Of a stretch of DNA of 64,000 nucleotides, positions 43,510 through 51,533 are shown piece after piece. How positions within the stretch are numbered: the stretch's first letter is position 1; the number at the start of each line of letters is the position of its first letter. Both the position numbers and the translations under genes were made by a program. The stretch lies in contig CBDCCV010000001.1 of assembly GCA_965215025.1 (NCBI GenBank), forward strand, positions 1,736,001-1,800,000. Reading direction: 5' to 3'. Source of the stretch: CBDCCV01 sp965215025. GTDB taxonomy: Bacteria; Bacteroidota; Rhodothermia; Rhodothermales; Salinibacteraceae. The notes under the pieces were generated by a model. The model saw only the letters and a program-made list of their open reading frames with translations. It had not been told where the DNA came from and searched no databases.

Positions 43510-45186
43510 TCACGCCTCGCGTTCGAGGCGGAACCAGCGGAAGCCGTAGCCTTCGAGGTCGATGGGCGTCTCGATGTCATCGAGGGCGTTGTACTCCTGG
43601 TCGCCCAGGAGGTCAATGAAGTGGCCGCCGCCGTGCGCCTCTAAAAACGCTTCGAGGTCGAGCGTGGCCGTGCACGCTTCGTCCGAGAGGTTGTGCACGG
43701 CCAGGACCGGCGCGCCGTGGCTCACGGCGCGGTCTTCGCCGCCTGAGTCGTGGCAGGCGTGCGCGAAGACGGCCGGGTGGTTCGTCTCGATGATCGTCCA
43801 TCCGCCCCAGCCAAAGGCGTGGTGCTCCTTGCGCGTGCGGATGAGGCGCTCCATCCAGTTCAGGCGCGAGTCCGGCACGCGGCGCTGCCGGGCCACGTTG
43901 ACGGCGTCGTAGCGGTACGGCCCATCGGTGATGACGGGGCGGGCGAGTTTCTTCTCGGCCGCTTTGGAGAAGCCGGCGTTCGGCTCGTCGGACCACTGCA
44001 TCCCGGTGCGCACGGCGCGGCGGTCCTCAAGCTCCAGGTCATCGCCCATGCCGATCTCCTGGCCGTAGCGCAAGACCGGCGTGCCGGGGAGGCTGAACAG
44101 GAGGCTGTAGGCCATGCGCAGGCGCCGCTCGTCGCCGCCGAGCATGGGCGGCATCCGCCGGCGGATGCCCCGGTTGTAGATGCGCATCTCCTCCTCAGGC
44201 GCGAAGGCGGCAAAGACCTCCTCGCGCTCTTCGTCGGAGAGCTGGCCCAGGTTCAGCTCGTCGTGGTTGCGCAGGAAGGTGGCCCACTGCCCGCCCTGGG
44301 GGAGCGCCGGCGGCTTTTCGAGGCCCTTCTTGATCGGCTCGGCCTCCTGGCGCGCCAAGGCCAGGAACAGCTCCTGGTTCAAGACGAAGTTGAAGAGCAT
44401 GTGCAGCCGCTTGCCGTCGCCAAAGTAGTTCGTCACCTGGTCGGGGCCGACGTTGGCCTCGGCCAGGAGGATGGCGTCGCCGCGGCGCCACTGCAAGAAG
44501 TCGCGGAAGGCGCGCAGGTAGGCGTACGGCTCGGCGACTTTGGCTTCGCCCTCGATGCCTTTGAGTTCGATCATGTACGGCGCGGCGTCGAGCCTAAAGC
44601 CGGAGACGCCCAGCTCGAGCCAGAAGCCCATGATCTTGGTGATCTCCTCGCGCACGGCCGGGTTGGCGATGTTGAGGTCGGGCTGGTGTTTGTAGAAGCG
44701 GTGCATGTAGTACTGGCGCGCCTTGCGGTCGTAGGTCCAGATGGACCCCGGCTCGTCGCCCTCGAAGATGAGCGGCTGGGCGCCGTCCTCGGGCCGCTCG
44801 TCCGCCCATACGTACCAGTCGTGCTTCTCGGAGTCGGGGTCGCGCGCCTCCTGAAACCAGGGGTGCTCGTTGGAGGTGTGGTTCACCACCAGGTCCACGA
44901 TCACGCGGATGCCGCGCTCGCGGGCGGCGTGCATGAAGGCGACGAAGTCGCCGAGCGTGCCCAGGCGGTGGTCCACGCCGTAGTAGTCGAGGATGTCGTA
45001 GCCGTTGTCGCGGTTGGGCGTGGGATAAAAGGGGAGGAGCCAGAGGCAGGTGATGCCCAGCCCGGCCAGGTGATCGAGCCGCCGCGTCAGCCCCGCAAAG
45101 TCGCCGATGCCGTCGGCGTTGTCGTCCTGGTACGTCTCCACGTCCAGGCAGTAGATGATGGCGTCTTTGTACCAGAGGTCACGCAT
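43510..45186 (-). CDS. GH13 alpha-amylase-family enzyme, trehalose-synthase-like
   Basis: This 558-residue protein (MRDLWYKDAIIYCLDVE) is a GH13 barrel with the catalytic triad in place: Asp in GFRLDAAPYM, Glu in LLAEANVGPD and Asp in LRNHDELNL. DLVVNHTSNEHPWFQEA is the conserved region I/B-domain, and the C-terminal beta domain is present. The pattern matches TreS-like enzymes that interconvert maltose and trehalose or act on related glucans. Exact activity is not provable here. It is the last gene before the PhoB-like regulator, on the same strand. Confidence 0.88.
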   Translation of the reverse strand: MRDLWYKDAIIYCLDVETYQDDNADGIGDFAGLTRRLDHLAGLGITCLWLLPFYPTPNRDNGYDILDYYGVDHRLGTLGDFVAFMHAARERGIRVIVDLVVNHTSNEHPWFQEARDPDSEKHDWYVWADERPEDGAQPLIFEGDEPGSIWTYDRKARQYYMHRFYKHQPDLNIANPAVREEITKIMGFWLELGVSGFRLDAAPYMIELKGIEGEAKVAEPYAYLRAFRDFLQWRRGDAILLAEANVGPDQVTNYFGDGKRLHMLFNFVLNQELFLALARQEAEPIKKGLEKPPALPQGGQWATFLRNHDELNLGQLSDEEREEVFAAFAPEEEMRIYNRGIRRRMPPMLGGDERRLRMAYSLLFSLPGTPVLRYGQEIGMGDDLELEDRRAVRTGMQWSDEPNAGFSKAAEKKLARPVITDGPYRYDAVNVARQRRVPDSRLNWMERLIRTRKEHHAFGWGGWTIIETNHPAVFAHACHDSGGEDRAVSHGAPVLAVHNLSDEACTATLDLEAFLEAHGGGHFIDLLGDQEYNALDDIETPIDLEGYGFRWFRLEREA

Positions 45187-45317
45187 GGTTGGGGAATGGG
45201 AGAAAGGGGGAGTGGGGGAGCGGGCGGAGCGCCGCGTGCCGGGGCGCAGGACCAATCTACCATCCAGGACCTGCGATTCACAACCGCCGCTCAGCGCCGC
45301 CGCCCAATCCCGCGGGA

Positions 45318-46118
45318 TCAGAGCAGGTCCAGGGCGTAGCTCAGCGCGTGCGCCAGCGCGTGGGCGAGGATGGCCGCCTCCAATCCGTACCGCCAGAAGA
45401 GGTAGCCGAAGAGGACGCCAAACGCCGCGTTGGCCAGCACGACGTAGCCGAAGACGCTTGCCGTCAGCCCGCCGGTAAGCGCCGCCGCCAGCGGGAGGTG
45501 CCCCGCGCCGAAGAGGAGCGCGCTCGCCCCAATCGCCGCCCACACGTACCCGGCGCGGGGCGTCCCCTCGCGCTTTTGCACGAAGCGCCACAGGAGCCAC
45601 ACGAAAAGCGTCATCAGGCCCCAGCGCAGCAGAATCTCCTCGGTGATCCCGCCGTAGAGCACGCGCACGTGGAGCGGCGGCTGGAAAATCTCCCCGGCGG
45701 CCAAAAGCTCGGCCGGCGCAAAGGCCGGCGACGCAAGCAGCAGCCCCGCCCCGAGCGCGCCCACCGCCAGCCCCGGAAGCGCCTGCGGCCTGAGCGCCGC
45801 CGCCACCGACGCCTCTGCCGACAGCGCCGCCTCGAACGCCGGCGCGCGCAACCCCACCCGGTGCGCCAAGGCCACGCCGGCCCACACCGCCAGCGCCACG
45901 AAGGCGCCAGACTGCGCTGCGGTGATCGGAACGACAAACCAAGGCACCGGCCCTTCATCTCCCAGCCCCGCCTCCACCAGGCTCCGAATCAGCTCCGGCA
46001 CGTAGAAGGCGTACGCGAGAACGCCGAGCATCCCGGCCGTCCAGATCAGCAGCCCGAGGCGCCAGCGCGAAACGTCGGGGATCGTGGCGTCTATCGGCTC
46101 TTCGGCGAGGGGGGGCAG
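45318..46118 (-). CDS. CPBP-family intramembrane metalloprotease, start uncertain
   Basis: This protein of roughly 265 residues has about eight transmembrane helices. It carries the CPBP/Abi motifs EExxxR in GGITEEILLRWGL, a Phe-Gly-x-Gly-His type motif in LLFGAGHLP, and a late HALAHAL. Such proteins are RCE1-like proteases or bacteriocin-immunity factors. No ATG, GTG or TTG precedes the first helix (RLGLLIWTAGM); I show a CTG at 46118 as the 5' limit. An ATG at 46031 would cut the first helix. Farther upstream the frame is antisense to the SPW gene. Confidence 0.75.
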   Translation of the reverse strand: MPPLAEEPIDATIPDVSRWRLGLLIWTAGMLGVLAYAFYVPELIRSLVEAGLGDEGPVPWFVVPITAAQSGAFVALAVWAGVALAHRVGLRAPAFEAALSAEASVAAALRPQALPGLAVGALGAGLLLASPAFAPAELLAAGEIFQPPLHVRVLYGGITEEILLRWGLMTLFVWLLWRFVQKREGTPRAGYVWAAIGASALLFGAGHLPLAAALTGGLTASVFGYVVLANAAFGVLFGYLFWRYGLEAAILAHALAHALSYALDLL

Positions 46119-46176
46119 GCGAAGACGTCCTTCGGCAGACGAGGGCCGCGCCGCAGTTGTTGCAGCGCGCCGCCGC

Positions 46177-46584
46177 TCACTCGCGTCCGCTCGCCTGTTC
46201 GCCCTCTCCGCGCAAAAGCGCCTGCTCGTGCTGCGGATCGTCTTTCCAGAGCGAGGACCAGCTCCCGCCGAAGCGCTCCGGGCGGAAGGTGCCCTTGACC
46301 AGCGCGAGGCCGGCCACCAAAGCGCCGCAGACCATGCTGTTAACGATGGCCGCCGTCGGCCCGTAGCCCAGGATCCAGGGCGCGGCGAGGAGCCACAGCC
46401 CCAGCGCCACGTTCCAGCGGCCCACGATGCGCGTCGTCTCCCACCAGGCCACGATGGCAAACGTGGCGATCACCGGCCCGACGAAGCGGTCGTTCGTGGC
46501 CGGCGTCGAGTTGGCGTAGCCGAAGACCGAAGGCGCGGCCATGAGCCAGATGCCGATGACCGCGTTGATGACGTGTGCCCACAT
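46177..46584 (-). CDS. SPW repeat membrane protein
   Basis: This 135-residue protein (ATG at 46584, MWAHVINAVIGIW) has two SPW repeats, each a pair of helices holding WLMAAPSVFGY and WLLAAPWILGYG. It is an integral membrane protein of unknown role. SPW proteins commonly sit with VKOR-like proteins, as here with two upstream. The C-terminal tail is hydrophilic. Confidence 0.82.
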   Translation of the reverse strand: MWAHVINAVIGIWLMAAPSVFGYANSTPATNDRFVGPVIATFAIVAWWETTRIVGRWNVALGLWLLAAPWILGYGPTAAIVNSMVCGALVAGLALVKGTFRPERFGGSWSSLWKDDPQHEQALLRGEGEQASGRE

Positions 46585-46612
46585 GGTTCGATTTTGGGTT
46601 GGTGATTTTCGG

Positions 46613-46654
46613 TTTTGGATTGAGCAACGACTGCGGGAGGAGGTCAATCCAAAA
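46613..46654 (-). terminator. Inverted repeat of TTTTGGATTGA between SPW and VKOR genes
   Basis: TTTTGGATTGA at 46613-46623 and TCAATCCAAAA at 46644-46654 are perfect 11-bp arms around a 20-nt loop. The flanks carry more GATTTTGGATTG-type copies. It is a dispersed repeat that may also end leftward transcription from the VKOR gene. Confidence 0.5.
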
Positions 46655-46675
46655 TCCGCAATCTAAAATCCAAAA

Positions 46676-47314
46676 TCAGGAGAGGCCCCAGAAGGCGCGC
46701 CAGAGGCTGCCGCCGGAGCGCTTCACGCGCTGCATGTACTGGAGCGAGGCCATCATCTCGTCCAAGGCCGGGCCGATCATCGCCACGGAGATCACGGCCG
46801 TGGCCAGGCACAGCGTGCAGAAGGCGTCGTAGAGCACGGGCTGTGAGACGACGAGCATGATGGAGACGAAGCCCAACGGCCCCACGGCCAGCCCGAAGAC
46901 GATGACGATCCACGGCATGGTCTTCCACCGGCGCGTCCCGCCGACGGCACCCGTCACCGCGTCCACGAAGTAGCCGATGGCGCCCAAGAACCCGTCCGGC
47001 ACGCCGAACCACCGCATCGTCTTTTTCGAGACGCCCGACTCGCGCAGGATATCTTTGCTCCCGCCGTCGAAGTTGTTTTCGTTGCCGAAAAACGGGTCCC
47101 AGATCCGCCCGAACACCTCCCACTGGTAAAGCGAAAGATACATCGCAATCACGAACCCGACGACGGCGAGGCCCACAATGGGCAGGCGCTCGCTCCAGGC
47201 GGCGGGGTTTTTCTCCCAGCCGGGCGGGACTTCCTCATCGTTCTCCGTCTCGGGGATGCCGATGGCGGTGTTGCCGTGGGAGGCTGGCAGGTCGGACGTG
47301 TCGGAGCGGCTCAT
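46676..47314 (-). CDS. Vitamin K epoxide reductase-family membrane protein (1)
   Basis: This 212-residue protein has an N-terminal acidic tail (1-40), four transmembrane helices and the VKOR redox Cys pair in YDAFCTLCLATAV. The first loop (WDPFFGNENNFDGGSKDIL) matches the family variant that lacks the N-terminal Cys pair. Known role of VKOR: quinone-linked formation of protein disulfides. In the common SPW/VKOR cluster the precise substrate is unknown. It probably forms a unit with the second VKOR gene 28 bp upstream. Confidence 0.85.
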   Translation of the reverse strand: MSRSDTSDLPASHGNTAIGIPETENDEEVPPGWEKNPAAWSERLPIVGLAVVGFVIAMYLSLYQWEVFGRIWDPFFGNENNFDGGSKDILRESGVSKKTMRWFGVPDGFLGAIGYFVDAVTGAVGGTRRWKTMPWIVIVFGLAVGPLGFVSIMLVVSQPVLYDAFCTLCLATAVISVAMIGPALDEMMASLQYMQRVKRSGGSLWRAFWGLS

Positions 47315-47342
47315 GGCGTTTTGAAGGCAGGACGGGAGGGGT

Positions 47343-47897
47343 TTAAGAGGCGCCGTCGCGCAGCGTTTGGAGGGCCGCGCGCGCCTCGGGCAGGGCGCGG
47401 TAGAGCGAGAAAAAGGTGGCGCCGGCGGCCAGGAGACACCACGCGCACAGAGCGCCGTGCTTCGTGATCTGATCCTTGGTGAGCTTGGCGGCCTGCGCGG
47501 CGTCGGCGCCCGTTTTGGCGATCAGGAGAAGCGGGAGCCACGGGCTGCGGCGCGCGCGGTCCTGGCCGCCCATCGCCGCCAGGACCACCGTGGCGCCGTA
47601 GCTGGCCAGGCCGATGGGGGCGTCGGGCGTGGAGAGCCATCTGTAGGCTTCCTCGGAGGCGTCCACCGTGTCGGCGTCGAAGAAGAACAGCGGCGGCTCG
47701 GGCAGGTGCTTGATGATGCCCATCTGAAAAAGCGAGATCAGCCCCATCGACGCGGCGCCCACGAGCGCGCCCTTGACCACGCCGCGCCGCTCTTCCAGGA
47801 AGCCGCCCGTCCCTTCACGAAGCTGCCGGCTCAGCGCTTCGGGCGGGACCGTATCGATGTTGGCGTCGCCTTTGGCGGTGCGCAGGCTCCACGTCAT
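47343..47897 (-). CDS. Vitamin K epoxide reductase-like membrane protein (2)
   Basis: This 184-residue protein has four hydrophobic segments and CAWC in HGALCAWCLLAAG, again near the start of the last helix as in VKOR proteins. The N-terminus is short and charged (MTWSLRTAKGDANIDTV). With the gene downstream it gives two paralogous VKOR-like proteins in series. It may work as a heterodimer or redox relay; this is inference. Confidence 0.7.
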   Translation of the reverse strand: MTWSLRTAKGDANIDTVPPEALSRQLREGTGGFLEERRGVVKGALVGAASMGLISLFQMGIIKHLPEPPLFFFDADTVDASEEAYRWLSTPDAPIGLASYGATVVLAAMGGQDRARRSPWLPLLLIAKTGADAAQAAKLTKDQITKHGALCAWCLLAAGATFFSLYRALPEARAALQTLRDGAS

Positions 47898-47932
47898 GGG
47901 GGGCAGGGACTGAGAGCGAGGGCGGGGCGCGT

Positions 47933-48934
47933 TTAATCGCCGGAAGACCAGAGGGCGCTGGTGAGGCCGAGGGCGAGAGCGCCGCCGGCAATGAGCCAGC
48001 CTTTGTGCTTGTTGGCCCAGTAGACGGGGCTGAAGTCGTAGGCGCGGCTGTCGAAGTCGCCGTGCGCGCCGTGGTCGCCGGGGACGGGGTCCCAGAGGTT
48101 GTTGGGGCGGTCTTCGGGCTTTGGCTCATCGGTCTGCTGGCCGTCGTAGCCGGTCTGGGCCAGGTACCAGTCGCCCAGGAGGGGGAAGAGCTTGTTGCCC
48201 ACGACGGTCTGCACGGCGGGGTAGGCGACGTAGATCTCGCGCTTGCCGCTCTCGGCCGCCCACAAGACGGCGTCGGCCATGATCTCGGGCTGGTAGATGG
48301 GCGGGACGGGCTGCGCCTTGTTCGGGAGCAGGCTCTTGACCCATCCGAACTGCGGCGTGTTCACGGCCGGGAGTTGCACCATCGAGATCGTCACGTTGGA
48401 CTCGTTGTGCAGCAGCTCCGCGCGGATGGAGTCGAACATCCCCTGGATGGCGTGCTTGGCGCCGCAGTACGCGCTCTGCAAGGGGATGCCTCGGTAGGCG
48501 AGCGCCGAGCCGACGAGGACAATGGCGCCGCGGTCGCGCGGGAGCATCCGCTTGAGGGCGCTCTTCGTGCCGTAGACGGTGCCGTGGTAGCACACGTCCG
48601 TCACGCGGCGGTAGTCCTCCGGCTCGATGTCGGTGAACTCGCCGAAGACCGAGGTCATGGCGTTGTTGACCCACACGTCGATGGGACCGAACTCGTTTTC
48701 GACTTGCTCGGCGGCGGCCTCGACGGCGTCGGCGTCGGCCACGTCGGTCTTGATGGCGAGGGCCTGCCCGCCGAGGCGCTCGACCTCCTTTTTGGTGGCT
48801 TCCAGCCCGTCCGGCCCGCGCGCCAGGAGGCCGATGCGCGCGCCGCGCTTGGCGTAGGCCTGCGCGATGGCGCGGCCCACGCCGGCCGTAGCGCCGGTGA
48901 CAACAACGACTTCGGACTTCGGCGATGTGCTCAT
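47933..48934 (-). CDS. SDR-family oxidoreductase with C-terminal membrane helix
   Basis: This 333-residue protein (ATG at 48934, MSTSPKSEVVVVTGATAGVG) has the TGxxxGxG coenzyme site, NNAMTSVFG at the NNAG position, the catalytic Ser in VLVGSALAYRG and YCGAK as Tyr-x-x-x-Lys. A long C-terminal extension ends in a transmembrane helix (GWLIAGGALALGLTSALW). The substrate is unknown. The neighbouring VKOR and SPW genes are on the same strand and may be co-expressed. Confidence 0.9.
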   Translation of the reverse strand: MSTSPKSEVVVVTGATAGVGRAIAQAYAKRGARIGLLARGPDGLEATKKEVERLGGQALAIKTDVADADAVEAAAEQVENEFGPIDVWVNNAMTSVFGEFTDIEPEDYRRVTDVCYHGTVYGTKSALKRMLPRDRGAIVLVGSALAYRGIPLQSAYCGAKHAIQGMFDSIRAELLHNESNVTISMVQLPAVNTPQFGWVKSLLPNKAQPVPPIYQPEIMADAVLWAAESGKREIYVAYPAVQTVVGNKLFPLLGDWYLAQTGYDGQQTDEPKPEDRPNNLWDPVPGDHGAHGDFDSRAYDFSPVYWANKHKGWLIAGGALALGLTSALWSSGD

Positions 48935-49139
48935 GAGCAAAGCAGGATCTGCGGAAAGGAAGGCGCCGCTCGTCATGGCAAGCGGGGGAGACAGCGCACA
49001 GTAAATAGTTATAAAGGCGACGGCTCTGCAACATGCATTTTGTCGTAACGCGCCGCCTGCCGGTGCGCGAACGAGCGTCTGCGCGCGTCGTCCTCAGACT
49101 CAGACGGGTCTCCTCGTAGCCGGAAGCGATCTTTCGGCT

Positions 49140-49306
49140 CTCCGGATAAGGCCTAAGCCGTTGCGCCGCAGCGGCTTGCGGAAAGTCGTCGGCCCCCGGC
49201 CCTTTTTGCACGACCGGGGGGCGACGACAACCTGGGGAGCCAGGGCGTAGAAAAAACACGCCCCTGCACGGGATGCGCAGATTTGTTATACTTCAATACC
49301 GTGGGG
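49140..49306 (+). promoter_or_regulatory. CRISPR array 1 leader with hairpin and TATACT box
   Basis: A near-perfect inverted repeat (49185-49228, GTCGTCGG...CGACGAC arms) and, 14 bp before the first repeat, GCAGATTTGTTATACT (TATACT at 49287-49292) mark the leader. The same hairpin and box recur before array 2, in the same order. This conservation identifies both promoter and leader elements. The box is very close to repeat 1, so transcription would start at the array edge. Confidence 0.75.
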
Positions 49307-50121
49307 GACTGAATCGCACCTGCTGGTATTGAAAGCGAGGATGGCCTGCGCGTGCGAGCGCGACGAGCCGAGACTGAATCGCACCTGCTGGTATTGAAAG
49401 AGGGCAAAGCCAAGCGCTTTGCCCTCGACACCGACAGGACTGAATCGCACCTGCTGGTATTGAAAGAGAGGCTGTCGTTGGGCGCCTCGTAGCGCGCCGC
49501 CAGGACTGAATCGCACCTGCTGGTATTGAAAGTGGATTCATATAGACGACGCCCTCCCTCAACCAGGCGACTGAATCGCACCTGCTGGTATTGAAAGCGC
49601 TGCACGCGTTTATGAATAACATCCTTGTCCAGCCGACTGAATCGCACCTGCTGGTATTGAAAGGACCTCGGCAGGAGCGTCGATGACGAGATCGCACGGG
49701 ACTGAATCGCACCTGCTGGTATTGAAAGCGAGGATGGCCTGCGCGTGCGAGCGCGACGAGCCGAGACTGAATCGCACCTGCTGGTATTGAAAGGTGTGGA
49801 TCGAGACGCGCCCGCCCATCTCGTCGGCCAGACTGAATCGCACCTGCTGGTATTGAAAGGTCTTCCAGAAGGCCGAAGGCGCCGCTGCGCCCAACGACTG
49901 AATCGCACCTGCTGGTATTGAAAGTACACCGCCGGCGTGGGGCTGGTGGGGCTGTGGAACGGACTGAATCGCACCTGCTGGTATTGAAAGTCGCGGAGGG
50001 CCTGCGCTGTCTCGGCGCTGATGCGGAGACTGAATCGCACCTGCTGGTATTGAAAGTGCTCCGCTTCGATGGCGCGCTCGGCCTGCAGGAGTGACTGAAT
50101 CGCACCTGCTGGTATTGAAAG
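49307..50121 (+). CRISPR. CRISPR array 1: 13 repeats, 12 spacers
   Basis: Thirteen identical 29-nt repeats begin GACTGAATCGCACC and end TGGTATTGAAAG; they start at 49307, 49372, 49438, 49504, 49569, 49635, 49700, 49765, 49831, 49896, 49962, 50028 and 50093. Spacers are 36 or 37 nt. The 3' end ATTGAAAG is the usual 8-nt 5' handle of type I-B-like crRNAs and gives the transcription direction (+). Spacers 1 and 7 are identical. Spacer 2 contains a perfect 10-bp hairpin. All repeats are intact, so the array looks active. Confidence 0.98.
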
Positions 50122-50278
50122 GGGGGCAGACCTGCGTGGAGTTGGGTGCGCGACCTGCGCGCGATAGATCCGGCCGAGCCGAGCAAAGCCGGCCTCCGAG
50201 CTATTCGGCGAGGGCGGAAAGGAAGCCACGCTACGCTGCGAGGGCGGCCCGTGGCCGCCACCCTCCGCACGGTACTCG

Positions 50279-50569
50279 TTAAGCAATAGCCAACAAGGCA
50301 TCGGGCCGTACGACGGCCACCTTGAGGAGCTGCATGGCTGGCCCCTCTGGGCTGCGACGGCCCTGCTCCCAGTCCTGGAGCGTGCGCACGCTGATCCCAA
50401 GCAGGTGGGCGAAATCCTTCTGCGTCAGGCCCATCGAGGCGCGGATCTCGCGCGGGTCCGGCTTGCCCACGAAGCAGATGCGCTGCGGCGGCAGGTCGAT
50501 CTCGCCGCGCTCGTGGGCCTGCATCTCCTCGATGCTTTCGAGCAGCCGGCCGGAAAGCTCTTTGTTCAT
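50279..50569 (-). CDS. XRE-family HTH protein, antitoxin-like
   Basis: This 96-residue protein has a helix-turn-helix (about 40-75: REIRASMGLTQKDFAHLLG and SVRTLQDWEQGRRSP), typical of HigA/MqsA-type antitoxins. It is the last gene of a leftward cluster; its start overlaps the DUF2283 gene's stop as ATGA (50566-50569). By arrangement it probably represses the cluster and neutralises the toxin-like partner; this is inferred. It lies between array 1 and the WYL regulator, on the opposite strand to cas genes. Confidence 0.8.
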   Translation of the reverse strand: MNKELSGRLLESIEEMQAHERGEIDLPPQRICFVGKPDPREIRASMGLTQKDFAHLLGISVRTLQDWEQGRRSPEGPAMQLLKVAVVRPDALLAIA

Positions 50570-50823
50570 GGAGCTACTGCAGGCGAGTGTTCGTCTTCAT
50601 TAGAGGAGACTTCCTCTGGCTCGCCCGCCACGATGTTCGCGCTAATCTGCCCTAGGTCAACGCGGCGGGAAGCGTGGTGCACGACGATCTCGACGACGCG
50701 GTTCTGGGCGTCGTAGAGTACGAGCACGTCCTCGTCGCCTTCCACGTCACGCCCATCCTCCACCTGGTTTTCGGAGAAGACGAAGGAAAGGGTGTCTGAA
50801 CTCGGAAAGTATTCAGTTCTCAT
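50566..50823 (-). CDS. DUF2283 domain-containing protein
   Basis: This protein of about 85 residues has the DUF2283 order of strands: EYFPSSDTLSFVF, then VLVLYDAQNRVVEIVVHHAS. These proteins often sit with DUF4258-like proteins and HTH antitoxins. I chose the internal ATG (MRTEYFPSSD) at 50823; an ATG at 50838 would extend the overlap with the upstream gene. The C-terminus is acidic. It overlaps both neighbours. Confidence 0.7.
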   Translation of the reverse strand: MRTEYFPSSDTLSFVFSENQVEDGRDVEGDEDVLVLYDAQNRVVEIVVHHASRRVDLGQISANIVAGEPEEVSSNEDEHSPAVAP

Positions 50824-51070
50824 CAGCTTCGCGCTCACGGCGCCATTTTCGGGTAAAGCTGCTGTCGCGGAAGGCGTTGAAGACCGTCTCGCCGTCGGGC
50901 AGGATGATGATGCGCACGCACTTCCCTACCTCTTCGAGGTAAGCCCAGATGCGGATGCGTCTGTCTTCTTGAACTTCGCGCTCGATCTCGTGCCGGAGGG
51001 CTTCTTCAACCTGTTCGAGCGTCAGGGCGTGCCGGCTTCGGCTCCTCCGGAAGTACGGATCGACTTTCAC
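50813..51070 (-). CDS. Toxin-like small protein, DUF4258-like
   Basis: This 85-residue protein contains SRHALTLEQVEEALRH, then IRIWAYLEEVGKCVRIIILPDGETVFNAF, resembling DUF4258/BrnT-type small toxins with a His-Ala motif early and an alpha-beta core. Family placement is tentative. It lies upstream of the DUF2283 and XRE genes with overlapping ends, the layout of a three-gene toxin-antitoxin unit. Confidence 0.55.
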   Translation of the reverse strand: MKVDPYFRRSRSRHALTLEQVEEALRHEIEREVQEDRRIRIWAYLEEVGKCVRIIILPDGETVFNAFRDSSFTRKWRREREADEN

Positions 51071-51094
51071 ACCCCCGCATACGGCACTGCCGTA

Positions 51095-51277
51095 CTAAGG
51101 TTGCTCATCGTCGCTCTTCTGAGCACTCCGTTTGATGGCAAAGTCGGAGAGCCGGAAAGCCGGCACCATGACCATCTCCTCGGCCCGCTTACGCCACACC
51201 TGCGCGGTATCCGTCGTTGAGCGGATGCTGAGTTGCACCACGGCGTCGGCTTCCATGCCGCTGGCCTGGTCGTACAT
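51095..51277 (-). CDS. Short hypothetical protein leading the TA-like cluster
   Basis: This 60-residue protein (MYDQASGMEADAVVQLSIRS) is preceded by GAAAGG and followed 24 bp later by the toxin-like gene. It is polar and has no recognised domain. It could be a genuine first gene or a remnant of a longer protein; the frame ends early in KSDDEQP. Support is mainly positional. Confidence 0.35.
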   Translation of the reverse strand: MYDQASGMEADAVVQLSIRSTTDTAQVWRKRAEEMVMVPAFRLSDFAIKRSAQKSDDEQP

Positions 51278-51457
51278 TCCTTTCGATCAGTTCAGTCACC
51301 TCGATGTCGTTGAAGCGCGCTGAGTTGTGCCCGTCGGTTGAGCGGATCTACGTCGTCAGGCGCGCTGGTACGAATGCGGGATGGCCCGCCGTGGGGGCGG
51401 CGGAAGCGGTAGGTGCCGCGCACGTGCCCGGAGGGTTGTGCGCAAGGTGGACACCGT

Positions 51458-51490
51458 TTGACCGCATTAGAGCAAGCGCTTTTGTATACT
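51458..51490 (+). promoter_or_regulatory. Promoter-like element of the WYL gene
   Basis: TTGACC at 51458-51463 and TTTTGTATACT at 51480-51490 precede the WYL start by about 45 bp. The TATACT box has the same form as the boxes in both CRISPR leaders. Spacing to TTGACC (21 bp) is too long for a classic -35, so only the TATACT part is well supported. Confidence 0.4.
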
Positions 51491-51533
51491 GGTCGCCATC
51501 CGCCCATTTGCAGCACCGCCTCCCCGTCCGTTC

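Noticed and set aside
45318..46460. CPBP protein extended to an ATG at 46460
   Set aside because: The extra 110 residues are the SPW gene in another frame and are Arg/Ser/Trp-rich.
49336..50092. Self-targeting by spacers against genes in this window
   Set aside because: By eye no spacer matches another place in the window; a genome-wide search was not possible.
49153..50400. Long minus-strand frame reading through array 1 with repeated FQYQQVRFS-type peptides
   Set aside because: The peptide repeats are just the CRISPR repeats translated; the spacing of 65-66 bp and unrelated spacers show an array, not a gene.
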